Part shown: positions 51,985-61,028 of the stretch, piece after piece
Layout of the letters: each line of letters opens with the position of its first letter
Numbering within the stretch: position 1 is the first letter of the stretch
NCBI GenBank assembly: GCA_039814575.1
Contig: JBCCAY010000004.1
Location: 1-64,000 of the forward strand
Direction of reading: 5' to 3'
From: MED-G105 sp039814575
GTDB lineage: Bacteria > Pseudomonadota > Alphaproteobacteria > Caulobacterales > Parvularculaceae
DNA: 64,000 bases
Notes under the pieces: generated by a model
Databases searched by the model: none
What the model was told of the DNA's origin: nothing
The model's input: the letters and a program-made list of their open reading frames with translations, nothing else
Translations under genes and position numbers: made by a program

Positions 51985-53079
51985 TTACCGCTCCGCGGCC
52001 ATTCGTCGAAACATCTGATCATAGCGCGCCAACATGACCTCCTGGGAGAAGGCCGTTTCGACCTTCTCGCGGTTCAACGCCCCAAGACGGCAGCGAGTCG
52101 CTTTCTCCGCCGCTAGCTTTTGCATCGCCGCCGTCAACGCATCCGCCTCGTTCAACGACACGACAAAAGGCGCATTCTCGTCCGCAACCATTTCGCGGAT
52201 GTCGCCAACGTCGGTCGCGACCACTGGCAAGCCGCACGCCATCGCCTCCAAGACCGTCAGCGGCATTTGCTCCGTATCTGAACTAAGGGCGAAGATATCG
52301 CAGTCTTGATAGAAGCGCGCCGGGTCTTCCAAATGACCGATCAGTCGAACGGCGCCTTCGGCCCCGTGCGTCTTAATAAGCGCCTCAAGGGCCTCGCGCT
52401 CTCCACCCTCCCCGGCGATATGCAATTGCGCGTTCGGCAGATCAGCGGCGATGAAGGCTTCTATCAAGCGCGCAAAATTCTTTTCAGGACGCAACGCGCC
52501 GACCGCGCCAACGGTCAAAGGACCGCTTTTAAACGGCGCCGCGGGTTGAAACCGCACAACATCAATGCCGTTCGGAACGTAAGCGACGTTTTGCGCTTTC
52601 AACGACCATGTGGTGGTCGCCGACTCCCACAGGGTTTTTGAGGGCGCGATGACGGACGCACCTCTCAGCAGTAATTTCCGCGCCCAAACACGTCGACCAA
52701 TTTGCCGATCAACTGTTTCTTCCGGACCAAAACCATCTTCGAAATGAAGGTGCGGCCAGCGCCCGCCGAAACGCCGTTCCGCCCACAGAGCTGCGACGGC
52801 TTCAATGCTGCCCCAATTATAGGTGCATACGAGGTTCGGTTCGACCTCGCGAATAAGCGCGCGTAATCGCGATATATTGCCGAGATCAAACGCGCTGTTT
52901 TTGGTAATCTCAACGGGCTTTATCGCATAGCGGTTCTTCAAGATGGTCTGCGCGTCATAGCGCCCATCCATCGCCGAGATGGTATGGGCGTATCCCTCCA
53001 GATTGTTCACCAGTTGCGCCAAACGGCGCTGGGGCCCGCCGACGGCGAAGGTGGAGAAAATATGCAGTATCTTGAGCAT
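51985..53079 (-). CDS. glycosyltransferase, GT4-like
   Basis: A 364-aa GT-B retaining glycosyltransferase. The N-terminal half starts MLKILHIFSTFAVGGPQRRL, the acceptor-domain glycine loop. The C-terminal donor domain has VGAVGALRPEKNFARLIEAF and the E-x7-E motif in SSDTEQMPLTVLEAMACGLPVVATDVGDI. No membrane segment is seen, so it acts at the cytoplasmic face of the membrane. It follows the Gfo/Idh-epimerase fusion gene by 17 bases and the pair probably builds a surface polysaccharide or glycolipid. Donor and acceptor are unknown. Confidence 0.9.
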   Translation of the reverse strand: MLKILHIFSTFAVGGPQRRLAQLVNNLEGYAHTISAMDGRYDAQTILKNRYAIKPVEITKNSAFDLGNISRLRALIREVEPNLVCTYNWGSIEAVAALWAERRFGGRWPHLHFEDGFGPEETVDRQIGRRVWARKLLLRGASVIAPSKTLWESATTTWSLKAQNVAYVPNGIDVVRFQPAAPFKSGPLTVGAVGALRPEKNFARLIEAFIAADLPNAQLHIAGEGGEREALEALIKTHGAEGAVRLIGHLEDPARFYQDCDIFALSSDTEQMPLTVLEAMACGLPVVATDVGDIREMVADENAPFVVSLNEADALTAAMQKLAAEKATRCRLGALNREKVETAFSQEVMLARYDQMFRRMAAER

Positions 53080-53096
53080 TCAAACGGCCGTCTCGC

Positions 53097-55229
53097 CTAG
53101 CGTTTATGGACTTTTATCGCTTTATCGACAAAGATCGAACGATCCGCGACCGGCCGCCAATCCAGAACGTCCTTTTCGAAACTGATGTCAAACTGGCTCG
53201 CCATGCCGCGCGAACGCAAATCGCGCATAGAAGGGAACGGCGCGCGCCGGCCGGAGACTTGCTTAATCAGCCATTTGACGATTTCGCCAACCTGCTGCGC
53301 CATTAGAAACTGCGGCCGGAACCGCAAAGGCCGCCCTGTTTCGTCGCCGAGCGTTTGCGTATATTCGTGAGCGGATAACCGTACGTCGCCGATGAGATTA
53401 AACGACTGACCAATGACACGGGCGCTTTCCGCCCCAAACGCCGCTTGGTAGAGCGCGTCCGCGACATCCTCCACCAGAACGAACGGCAAAGGATTGCGCC
53501 CCTTGTTCCAGCCGAGGCAATAGCGTTCGCGATTGTAGAGCCCAACGCCGCTATGGAAGGGCGACGTTCCCTCCCCGACGACGACGCCCGGACGGAAAAG
53601 CGCCAAAGGAAGCGCGTTCTCCCTCTGCATAGAGAATAACATATGCTCCGTCGCCACTTTGGCGCGGGCATAGTCGCCGCGTTCTTCCGGCACCGCATCC
53701 GGCGGCGTCGCATGGGTGATGGTCGCGGACGGCTCGCCAAGATAAAGCGCGGCGATCGAGCTGACATGCAATAAGCGTTCAGCTTTGTGTTCAAGCGCGA
53801 CATCGGCGACCGCTTTAGCGCTGCCGACCATGGCGTCGCGAATTTCTTCGTAATTTGCGCCGCCGCCGCCATGGGCGAGGTTGATAATGACGGGGATGTC
53901 TTTCAGGGCTTCGGATAAGAAAGCCTTATCGGACGCAGAACCTTTCGCGACAACGATGTTCTCATGAGAAAAGGCCGATGACAGATTATTGGTGTTGCGG
54001 GCAATCGCTAAAACCTTACGCCCCGATTGCGCAATCTTGCGTGTCAAAGGTGCACCAATGAAGCCGGTACCGCCGATCACCGCGCAATCGAACTTAACCG
54101 CGCCTGGCGTATAGGCTTGCGGCGTCGCCGGCGTCGATAAAGCCGGCGCATGACGGACGATGTCTTCACACAATCCGACGAGACGCGCGCCCCGTGCGCC
54201 GTCTAAATCCGCCTTATCGAAATCCGACCGTCCCTCGTCAAGGGATTGATAAAAGTTCTGTATACTGCCGCGCATGCTGCGAAAGAACGGGTCGTTACGC
54301 TTCTTTAGGCCCGTCTGCGCCGCCAGATAGGCCGTCGCTTCGGCGAGCGCCTCTCCGGCTTGTCCCATTCCAGCGGCAAGTCCCGTCCGCAAATGCTCCA
54401 CCGGCTCCAGCCAGGCGCCGCTGCTGCTCGCAACGACGCGATTGGAAAGGTAATCCGCCTCAAGACGGCCGTCATCGCCATAAAGGCTAATGGACCAATC
54501 ATGATAGGTGTCGCCCAAAGAGAACTGCATCTGCACAGGGCCCTTGGAGGACGAAAAACTAAGTGACCAGCTCGTCACCAATTCAATGCCGTCCGCGACG
54601 GCGCGTTTCGCGCCGGGGATCGCCGCCTCCAAGGTCAACGGACCCATAAGATCGTCAAGCTGACTTAATGGATGCACCGCCTGTTCCAGCAGCAGCGTTA
54701 AGGGCGAGGAGAACATCCAATGACCGAATTGCCGAACGGAGAGTTGCCGCAAGGGCATAATATAGCGGCACTGGGCTTGGCGGACGAGGCCGATGCGGTT
54801 CGCGTTGACCGCCTTACGCATTTTCTCCTGGGCCGGATGAAAAATGAAATTCTGATTGGTGCGCAACGGCGTTTGCGTTTCCAGCGCCCGCGCAAGGAGG
54901 TCATCGCATTCGCTGTTATTCACGCCCATCGGCTTTTCGACGAGCACCGCCTTGCCGGCTTCCAAAAGCGGCAAACACGTCGAATGGTGCGCCGGCGGCG
55001 GGGTCAGCACGTGTACGGCGTCAACGCGCGCGTCGTCGGCGACGGCCTCAAGGCTGTCATAGCGCTCCGTCGCGCCGAAACGCTCCGCGAACGCCGCCGC
55101 CCGCCCGGCGCTTACGTCGAAAACGCCGAACAGCGAGACGTCGGGCATCTCCGCCACCGCTTCGGCGTGCGCTTCAGCGATATTGCCGGTTCCGATGAAG
55201 ACCGTTTTTTTGACAGCGCTCTTAGGCAT
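53097..55229 (-). CDS. fusion of Gfo/Idh/MocA oxidoreductase and NAD-dependent epimerase
   Basis: A 710-aa protein with two nucleotide-sugar-type enzymes in one chain. Residues 1 to about 370 are a Gfo/Idh/MocA dehydrogenase (FIGTGNIAEAHAEAV, LTPPPAHHSTCLPLLEAGK, VLVEKPMG with the EKP motif). From about 380, FDCAVIGGTGFIGAPLTRKIAQSG opens an extended SDR/epimerase domain with a YARAK catalytic motif in ERGDYARAKVATEHML. The linker is short. A sequential oxidation and epimerisation or reduction of one sugar is plausible. It leads the two-gene unit with the glycosyltransferase. Confidence 0.88.
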   Translation of the reverse strand: MPKSAVKKTVFIGTGNIAEAHAEAVAEMPDVSLFGVFDVSAGRAAAFAERFGATERYDSLEAVADDARVDAVHVLTPPPAHHSTCLPLLEAGKAVLVEKPMGVNNSECDDLLARALETQTPLRTNQNFIFHPAQEKMRKAVNANRIGLVRQAQCRYIMPLRQLSVRQFGHWMFSSPLTLLLEQAVHPLSQLDDLMGPLTLEAAIPGAKRAVADGIELVTSWSLSFSSSKGPVQMQFSLGDTYHDWSISLYGDDGRLEADYLSNRVVASSSGAWLEPVEHLRTGLAAGMGQAGEALAEATAYLAAQTGLKKRNDPFFRSMRGSIQNFYQSLDEGRSDFDKADLDGARGARLVGLCEDIVRHAPALSTPATPQAYTPGAVKFDCAVIGGTGFIGAPLTRKIAQSGRKVLAIARNTNNLSSAFSHENIVVAKGSASDKAFLSEALKDIPVIINLAHGGGGANYEEIRDAMVGSAKAVADVALEHKAERLLHVSSIAALYLGEPSATITHATPPDAVPEERGDYARAKVATEHMLFSMQRENALPLALFRPGVVVGEGTSPFHSGVGLYNRERYCLGWNKGRNPLPFVLVEDVADALYQAAFGAESARVIGQSFNLIGDVRLSAHEYTQTLGDETGRPLRFRPQFLMAQQVGEIVKWLIKQVSGRRAPFPSMRDLRSRGMASQFDISFEKDVLDWRPVADRSIFVDKAIKVHKR

Positions 55230-55475
55230 TCAGCCGCTCACTCACTCACAACAACAGACGGCAAAACTTGTGGGCTTTGACGGCCGAAACAAAACCGAAG
55301 GAAGGGCGCGCACCGCTAGACGACGCGCCCGATTAAGAATGGCTTAATCCGATTAAAATTGGATTGATTGGGACGCAAGCGGCGAGCGCGTTTTTGGAAA
55401 GACGGGCCATCGACGCTTGACGCTCAGCTGCTCGCATCATCCATTCCCACAGCGCAGCCAGAAAAGGAGGCGACC

Positions 55476-55720
55476 ATGCCCAAGATTAAAAACCCTGACG
55501 CCCTCCCGTCCTTTCGAGGTGATGTCGAAACGGCGTAAGGGCTTCCCGTCCGAAACGCGGGTTAAGCGCGGCTATCGCACCATCAAAGGCGGCGAGATTG
55601 AACTCGTCGAAAAACTGGGACGCAACGATCCCTGCCCCTGCGGCAGCGGCCGGTCCTTTCAAGAAATGCTGCCTGAAATCCGGCAAATATGACGGCGCAA
55701 ATCGCGGAGACTACTTTTAG
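55476..55720 (+). pseudogene. SEC-C zinc-motif small protein, two frameshifts
   Basis: An ATG with a near-perfect Shine-Dalgarno (AAAAGGAGG, five bases upstream) begins MPKIKNPDALP. The protein then needs a shift at 55508-55515 to continue with FEVMSKRRKGFPSETRVKRG and LGRNDPCPCGSG. A second shift at 55653-55660 is needed to complete the motif as FKKCCLKSGKYDGANRGDYF with a stop at 55718-55720. Removing one T at each point gives an 80-aa protein with a full CxC-x8-CC SEC-C zinc site of the kind found at the end of SecA. Both shifts fall in the identical octamer GTCCTTTC. It is either decayed or affected by indel errors. Confidence 0.75.
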
Positions 55721-55830
55721 GTAGTCGAGCGGAAGGCGGCGGTTAGGCGACATCGGAAACCATCGAAATGGCCGAATTCCGAAGCGCTTCAGCCTCGCGT
55801 CGACTGAAGCGATAGCGCCTGAATAAATAT

Positions 55831-55868
55831 GAAACGCCCGCAGATTGTTCTGTGGGCGTTTCTTTTTT
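55831..55868 (+). terminator. rho-independent terminator
   Basis: GAAACGCCCGCAG (55831-55843) pairs with CTGTGGGCGTTTC (55850-55862) with one G-U wobble, around a six-base loop. Six T residues follow on the plus strand. It lies about 110 bases after the SEC-C gene and presumably ends its transcript. A weaker stem CGCTTCAG/CTGAAGCG (55785-55811) precedes it. Confidence 0.85.
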
Positions 55869-55911
55869 GTGGAGCAGATAGGCTGGGGTTGTAAACAGCA
55901 TCAGCCCCTTG

Positions 55912-56019
55912 CCATCCTTCGAGACGCCGCTCCGCGACTCCTCAGGATGAGGGGCATGGCCTAACATCCGACACCTCATCCTGAGGAGCAGTCCATCAGG
56001 ACTGCGTCTCGAAGGATGG
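55912..56019. repeat. REP-like long palindrome
   Basis: Two nested inverted repeats build a long hairpin: CCATCCTTCGAGACGC (55912-55927) with GCGTCTCGAAGGATGG (56004-56019), and inside it CCTCAGGATGAGG (55940-55952) with CCTCATCCTGAGG (55974-55986). The CCTCATCCTGAGG...GCGTCTCGAAGGATG pattern is a common repetitive extragenic palindrome of alphaproteobacteria. It lies between the SEC-C gene and the TPR gene. Confidence 0.85.
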
Positions 56020-56070
56020 CGACAGAAAAGAACGCCTACCGAGCAAAACAACGGAGCCTCACTCAGCCGG

Positions 56071-57474
56071 CTACGACGACAAATCCGCAATCCACCCTTC
56101 GAGTTTCTCTACCATATGCGGCATGCCGATTTCACGATAAAGCGCCAAAGCCCGCTCCCACTTCTCTCTCGCCCCAAATAAATCGCCTTGCTCTTCATCA
56201 AGCGCGCCAAGATTGGCGAGCTGGTTAGCCATCAAATCCTTGCGACCAAGCTCTTCATTCAGTGTCAAACTACGCTGGTGATAATCCTTAGCGACTGAAA
56301 GGTCGCCGCGCATCCGAGCGATCACACCAAGGTTGCCGAGCGCAGCCGCCGTCCCCTCATTGAGGCCCAATTCTTCATATAGCGCTAAACTGCGCAGGTG
56401 ATGATCCTCAGCGACTGAGAGGTCGCCGCGCATCCGAGCGATCACACCAAGATTGCCGAGCGTGGCCGCTGTCCCCTCATTGAGGCCTGACTCTTCATTC
56501 AGCGCCAAACTCCGCTGGTGATAACCCTCTGCAGCTGAAAGGTCGCCGCGCGCCTGAGCGGTCAAACCAAGATTGCCGAGCGCGGCCGCGATCCCCTCCT
56601 GACGGCCAAGCTCTTGGTTCAGCGCCAAACTTCGCTGGTGATAATCTTCTGCGGCAGAATAGTCGCCGCGCACGTCAGCGATCACACCAAGATTACCAAG
56701 CGCAATGGCTTGCAGCGTTTTGTCCGAAGACTGATTGCCAAGCGAAAGTACCCGTTCACAAGCGGCCTGAGCGCGTGCGAGGTCGCCTGTGCGCCTTAGC
56801 AAGTTACCCAGCTGGTTATGCGCTTCTGCGTCATTTGGATCGCACCCGATAGCCCGTTCATAACTCTCGATTGCCTTTGCTGTGAAGGCGTTAAACGCCA
56901 TCGCCCCGCGCGCTTTCCATCGGGCGCAGGGGACTTCCGACTCCTCCTCGGCGAGGCGCGCTAATAGATCAAGCGCTTCTTCCGTCTTGCCTTGCGCGTC
57001 TAGCGCTGCCGCCTCCCGCTCGCGCGCATCATTCGATGTGGCGAGGCTCACAAAGTCTCGGACATATTCGGAGGCAGGGTCGGCACCTTCGGGCAGCTCG
57101 TCCGATGGCGGCGGCGGGTTTTCATAGCGCTCGCCGGCCAACGCTAAACCTAAGCTGCAGGCATCTTCAGCTGATATCGTCCCATCCGCGACCCGATCAA
57201 TGAGCACAGTCCGGTAATCCGATGGCCCTGAACTCGGCTGTGAACTTTTCAGGTCGGGTGCTTGAGCGGGTGGTGAAGGCTGTTGGTGTCGTTTCTTCCA
57301 CCAATCAATTAATTCGATATTGGACTTCGTGCGATCAGCGAACTTAGAGAACGACCAGTAAAAACCATACAGCAACCCAGCTATGGTCGTCAGCGTCGAA
57401 AGGGCGACAACGACTGGCGGCATATTCTGAGTGAGGCTCGCGGCCGGACCGGCGAATTGCGAAAACAAGGTCAA
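56071..57474 (-). CDS. membrane-anchored TPR repeat protein
   Basis: A 467-aa protein with one N-terminal membrane helix (VVVALSTLTTIAGLLYGFYWSF, about 21-42), a low-complexity Pro/Ser linker, and TPR units that fill the C-terminal two-thirds. The last four units have a 40-residue period of the NPHP3/kinesin-light-chain type (LGNLGVIARMRGDLSVAED-YHQRSLALNEELG). TPR arrays bind other proteins; the partner is unknown. The gene diverges from uvrB across 32 bases. Its repeats are also strongly conserved at DNA level, suggesting recent expansion. Confidence 0.85.
   Translation of the reverse strand: MTLFSQFAGPAASLTQNMPPVVVALSTLTTIAGLLYGFYWSFSKFADRTKSNIELIDWWKKRHQQPSPPAQAPDLKSSQPSSGPSDYRTVLIDRVADGTISAEDACSLGLALAGERYENPPPPSDELPEGADPASEYVRDFVSLATSNDAREREAAALDAQGKTEEALDLLARLAEEESEVPCARWKARGAMAFNAFTAKAIESYERAIGCDPNDAEAHNQLGNLLRRTGDLARAQAACERVLSLGNQSSDKTLQAIALGNLGVIADVRGDYSAAEDYHQRSLALNQELGRQEGIAAALGNLGLTAQARGDLSAAEGYHQRSLALNEESGLNEGTAATLGNLGVIARMRGDLSVAEDHHLRSLALYEELGLNEGTAAALGNLGVIARMRGDLSVAKDYHQRSLTLNEELGRKDLMANQLANLGALDEEQGDLFGAREKWERALALYREIGMPHMVEKLEGWIADLSS
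56261..56700. repeat. tandem 120-bp coding repeat within the TPR gene
   Basis: About three and a half copies of a unit of exactly 120 bases (40 codons) are visible; for example GGTCGCCGCG recurs at 56301, 56421 and 56541. The central copies share nearly the whole run CATCCGAGCGATCACACCAA. The unit encodes one TPR plus linker. Copy number could change by recombination. Confidence 0.85.
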
Positions 57475-57506
57475 TAAAGGGCTCCCAAAAAGACGAGCTA
57501 CAAATT

Positions 57507-59996
57507 ATGTCTAAGTCCCGTGTCGCCGCAACCTATCCGCGTCACCGCAGCAACAACGCACCCCCTTCCCTTCGCCGCAATTCGCCCTATCTTTCCCCCA
57601 TGCCTGCAAAGTCCGCCTCTCCCCGCCGTAAGAAACCCGCCGCGCAACCGGTGACGCCCGCCAATGAGCTCACCCCCGGCGGGTTCTCCGAGGCGGTCGC
57701 GACCTATCACGACACCCATGCACCGAAACTGTGGACGCCGCATCGCCCGGAGCGCCCGGAAACGGCGAAGACCCTGTCGCGGCCCTTGCGCGTTGTCTCC
57801 GCCTATGAGCCCGCCGGTGACCAAGTCGCCGCCATCCCCGAACTGTCGGGCGGGCTTAATGACGGCGAGTTCGATCAAGTCCTCCTCGGGGCGACAGGCA
57901 CGGGCAAGACCTTCACCATGGCGAAGATCATCGAGGCGCAGCAGCGCCCCGCCCTCATCCTTGCCCACAACAAGACGCTCGCTGCCCAGCTCTATGGCGA
58001 GTTCAAAGCCTTCTTCCCGGACAACGCGGTCGAGTATTTTGTCTCGTACTACGACTATTACCAGCCGGAAGCGTATGTTCCGCGTACGGACACGTATATT
58101 GAGAAAGAAAGCTCGATCAATGAGCAGATCGACCGGATGCGCCACGCCGCGACGCGGGCCCTCTTAGAGCGCGACGACGTCGTCATCGTCGCGTCGGTGT
58201 CGTGCATTTACGGCATTGGCTCGGTGGAGACCTATACGGCGATGACGTTTTCGCTGCATGCCGGGCAAGAGATTGAGCGCAAGCAGCTCCTCGCCGACCT
58301 CGTCGCCCTGCAGTATCGCCGCAATGACGCCGCCTTCGCGCGCGGCACGTTCCGGGCGCGCGGCGACATTATTGAGATTTTCCCCGCCCACTATGAAGAC
58401 CGCGCCTGGCGCGTCTCTATGTTTGGCGACGAGATTGAGGCGATTACGGAGTTTGATCCCCTCACGGGACAAAAGTCCGGTGAGTTGGAACAGGTGACGA
58501 TCTACGCCAACAGCCACTATGTGACGCCGCGCCCGACCCTCAACCAAGCGATTGAGAAAATTCAACGCGAGATGGAAGAGGTCATCCCGAAAATGAAAGA
58601 GGAGGGAAAACTCCTCGAGGCGCAGCGCCTGCAACAGCGCGTCGAATTCGACATTGAGATGATGCAGGCGACAGGCTCTTGCAACGGCATTGAGAATTAC
58701 TCCCGCTATCTCACCGGCCGCAAGCCGGGCGAGCCGCCGCCGACCCTTTTTGAATATTTGCCGGAGAACGCGCTCTTGTTCGTCGACGAGAGCCACCAGA
58801 CGGTGCCGCAGATCGGCGCGATGTTCCGCGGCGACTTCAACCGTAAACGGACATTAGCGGAGTACGGCTTCCGCCTGCCCTCCTGCATGGACAATCGACC
58901 GTTGAAATTCGAGGAGTGGGAGAAGATGCGCCCGGCGACGGTGCACGTCTCCGCAACGCCGGGCCCGTGGGAATTGGAACGCACCGGCGGCGTTTTCACC
59001 GAGCAGGTCATTCGTCCGACGGGGCTTATCGATCCCGAAATCGAAATTCGTCCCGTGACGGGCGAGAAGGCCAACCAGGTCGACGACGTCATCGAAGAGT
59101 GCAAGCAGGTCGCGAAAGACGGCGGGCGTGTTCTCGTCACGACGCTGACGAAACGCATGGCCGAAGACCTCACCGAATATATGCATGAGCAAGGGGTGCG
59201 CGTGCGTTATATGCACTCCGATGTGGAGACGCTGGAACGGATAGAGATTATCCGCGATCTCCGGCTTGGGGCGTTTGACGTACTCGTGGGCATCAATCTC
59301 TTGCGCGAAGGCCTCGATATTCCGGAGTGCCGTCTCGTCGCCATTCTTGACGCCGACAAGGAAGGGTTTTTGCGGTCAGAAACGTCGCTCGTGCAGACGA
59401 TCGGCCGGGCGGCGCGCAATGTCGACGGACGGGTTATTCTTTACGCCGACCAAATGACCGGCTCTATGGAGCGCGCGATCGCCGAAACCGAACGCCGGCG
59501 CGAGAAACAAACAGCGCACAATGAGGCCAACGGCATTACGCCGAAGACAGTGCAAGCGAAAATCGCTGAAATCGCCACGTCCGATGATGAAGGTGCGAAG
59601 GCGGCCGCGGGTCAAACATTCGTAGGTCACCGCGGCGTGCGCGCCGCGCAACCGGCCAACGCCGACGCTGCAGCAGGGCTTGGCGAAGACGGCGGCAGCT
59701 ATGACGACGGCGCGCCCATAGGCGGCAATTTGCGCGCGGTCATTGATGGCCTTGAGAAAGATATGCGCGAAGCGGCCGCCGACCTTGAGTTTGAGACGGC
59801 CGCCCGCCTGCGGGATGAAATCAAGCGTCTACAAGAGACCGAACTCGCGATCGCCGACGACCCCCTCGCCCGCCAGTCCGAAATTGAGGCGAAAGTCTCC
59901 GCCTCATCGAAGGGGCGAATTTCGAAGTCGGAAGGCACCGTTTCGAACATCCTGTCGAAACCAAAAGGCGCGAAAGCGCGGCGCCGGCGGCGGTGA
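57507..59996 (+). CDS. uvrB: UvrABC system protein B
   Basis: Damage-recognition helicase-like subunit of nucleotide excision repair. Walker A LLGATGTGKTFTMA, the beta-hairpin region YYDYYQPEAYVPRTDTYIEKESSINEQ and the Walker B box LFVDESHQTVPQ are all present. The helicase motif region IGRAARNVDGRVILYAD follows. A C-terminal UVR domain (DMREAAADLEFETAARLRDEIKRLQ) binds UvrC. At 829 aa it is longer than E. coli UvrB, with an N-terminal tail of about 90 residues and extra sequence before the UVR domain, both usual in alphaproteobacteria. The ATG at 57600 (MPAKSASPRRKK) is an equally possible start. Confidence 0.97.
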   Translation: MSKSRVAATYPRHRSNNAPPSLRRNSPYLSPMPAKSASPRRKKPAAQPVTPANELTPGGFSEAVATYHDTHAPKLWTPHRPERPETAKTLSRPLRVVSAYEPAGDQVAAIPELSGGLNDGEFDQVLLGATGTGKTFTMAKIIEAQQRPALILAHNKTLAAQLYGEFKAFFPDNAVEYFVSYYDYYQPEAYVPRTDTYIEKESSINEQIDRMRHAATRALLERDDVVIVASVSCIYGIGSVETYTAMTFSLHAGQEIERKQLLADLVALQYRRNDAAFARGTFRARGDIIEIFPAHYEDRAWRVSMFGDEIEAITEFDPLTGQKSGELEQVTIYANSHYVTPRPTLNQAIEKIQREMEEVIPKMKEEGKLLEAQRLQQRVEFDIEMMQATGSCNGIENYSRYLTGRKPGEPPPTLFEYLPENALLFVDESHQTVPQIGAMFRGDFNRKRTLAEYGFRLPSCMDNRPLKFEEWEKMRPATVHVSATPGPWELERTGGVFTEQVIRPTGLIDPEIEIRPVTGEKANQVDDVIEECKQVAKDGGRVLVTTLTKRMAEDLTEYMHEQGVRVRYMHSDVETLERIEIIRDLRLGAFDVLVGINLLREGLDIPECRLVAILDADKEGFLRSETSLVQTIGRAARNVDGRVILYADQMTGSMERAIAETERRREKQTAHNEANGITPKTVQAKIAEIATSDDEGAKAAAGQTFVGHRGVRAAQPANADAAAGLGEDGGSYDDGAPIGGNLRAVIDGLEKDMREAAADLEFETAARLRDEIKRLQETELAIADDPLARQSEIEAKVSASSKGRISKSEGTVSNILSKPKGAKARRRRR

Positions 59997-60014
59997 AAAC
60001 GACCAGTGCGCTTC

Positions 60015-60971
60015 TTAGCGGTTGACGCTCATCACCTCATAGATTCGCGGCATCGCGGTTTGTCCGCCACGGGTCGTCCATTTTGCGTCGACGTAGAAGT
60101 TCGACGCCGTCTCAGAAAACATGGCGTTCAGAAGTACTTGCTCGAAGCCGTTAAGGTTGCTTCCGATAGAGACTAATTCACCATTTTCATCCGTTTCAAT
60201 ACTATTGAGGAAACGGCGGCCGTTATTGAGATAGCCCGCCGTAAACTCAAGCCGCCCCATCCGCTTGCCGGTATTGGCGTTCAACGCTTACGGGAAACCG
60301 AAACCGCCGCTGCGCGAACACTGGCCAGGCTCCGGATTGCCTCCGTCAATACCCTCAAAGTCGAGCGTGACGACGTAAGATTGCTGCGCAGGGTCAGAGA
60401 AACTCGGCACATAAACGCGTCCCTTAAACGGTCCGCGACAAGAAATGCGGGCGACGCGGTCGCGCTCGGCGGTTGTCGCTGCTTCCGTCTGTCCACTAAC
60501 CGGCGGCGGCGTTACGGAAGGACGCGTGGTGACAACGGCGCCGGCGCGCGGGGTCATGGTCACCACGCGCGCCTTGCATGCATCAATGGCTGGGCGCCAG
60601 TTACCCTGTTGCGCCAACTGATTTCTGAAACAGCTGATCGTCGCTGACGCGTTCGTGCTACCCTGGCAAAGATCGAGCGCATTGTTGGGATTCCAGGTCG
60701 TGCCGCTGCCATAGTTCACCTTGCCGGACATCACCGTTTGGAAGCACTGGCCGGGCTGCGTGGAGGTCTCCGCGCCGCTGCACAGTTTATTCAATTGTTC
60801 ATTGGTCCACGATCGATCGTTCCGGCCGTCCCAAGCAATATTGCCCTGAACAGCGGCGCGGCAGGTCGTCTGTTGCGCGGCGGCAGGTGCAATAGCGAGC
60901 ATCAAAGCCGTAAGCGCGCCAACAGCGGCTGTTGCAGCAAAAGATATGTTCACAGACTTAATGGGCGACAT
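60015..60971 (-). pseudogene. exported Cys-rich repeat protein interrupted by an in-frame TAA
   Basis: The ATG at 60971 has GGGGAGAG upstream and a signal peptide ending in APAAAQ. Two and a half tandem repeats of the pattern CxxAVQGNIAWDG...W...LC and CFQTVMSGKVNYGSGTTW...LC follow, then a second domain starting ISCRGPFKGRVYVPSF. A TAA at 60288-60290 ends the 227-aa product after SRSGGFGFP, but the same frame stays open for 91 more codons that look coding (MGRLEFTAGYLNNGRRFLNS) down to 60015. Either the gene carries a premature stop, or the short downstream part is a separate product. It is the third gene of the exported-protein run and shares its repeat domain with the first. Confidence 0.6.
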
Positions 60972-61028
60972 TGCTTCTCTCCCCGTTCAACGAGCGCTAC
61001 CCTAGATCCATATTTAAATCGCCAGATC

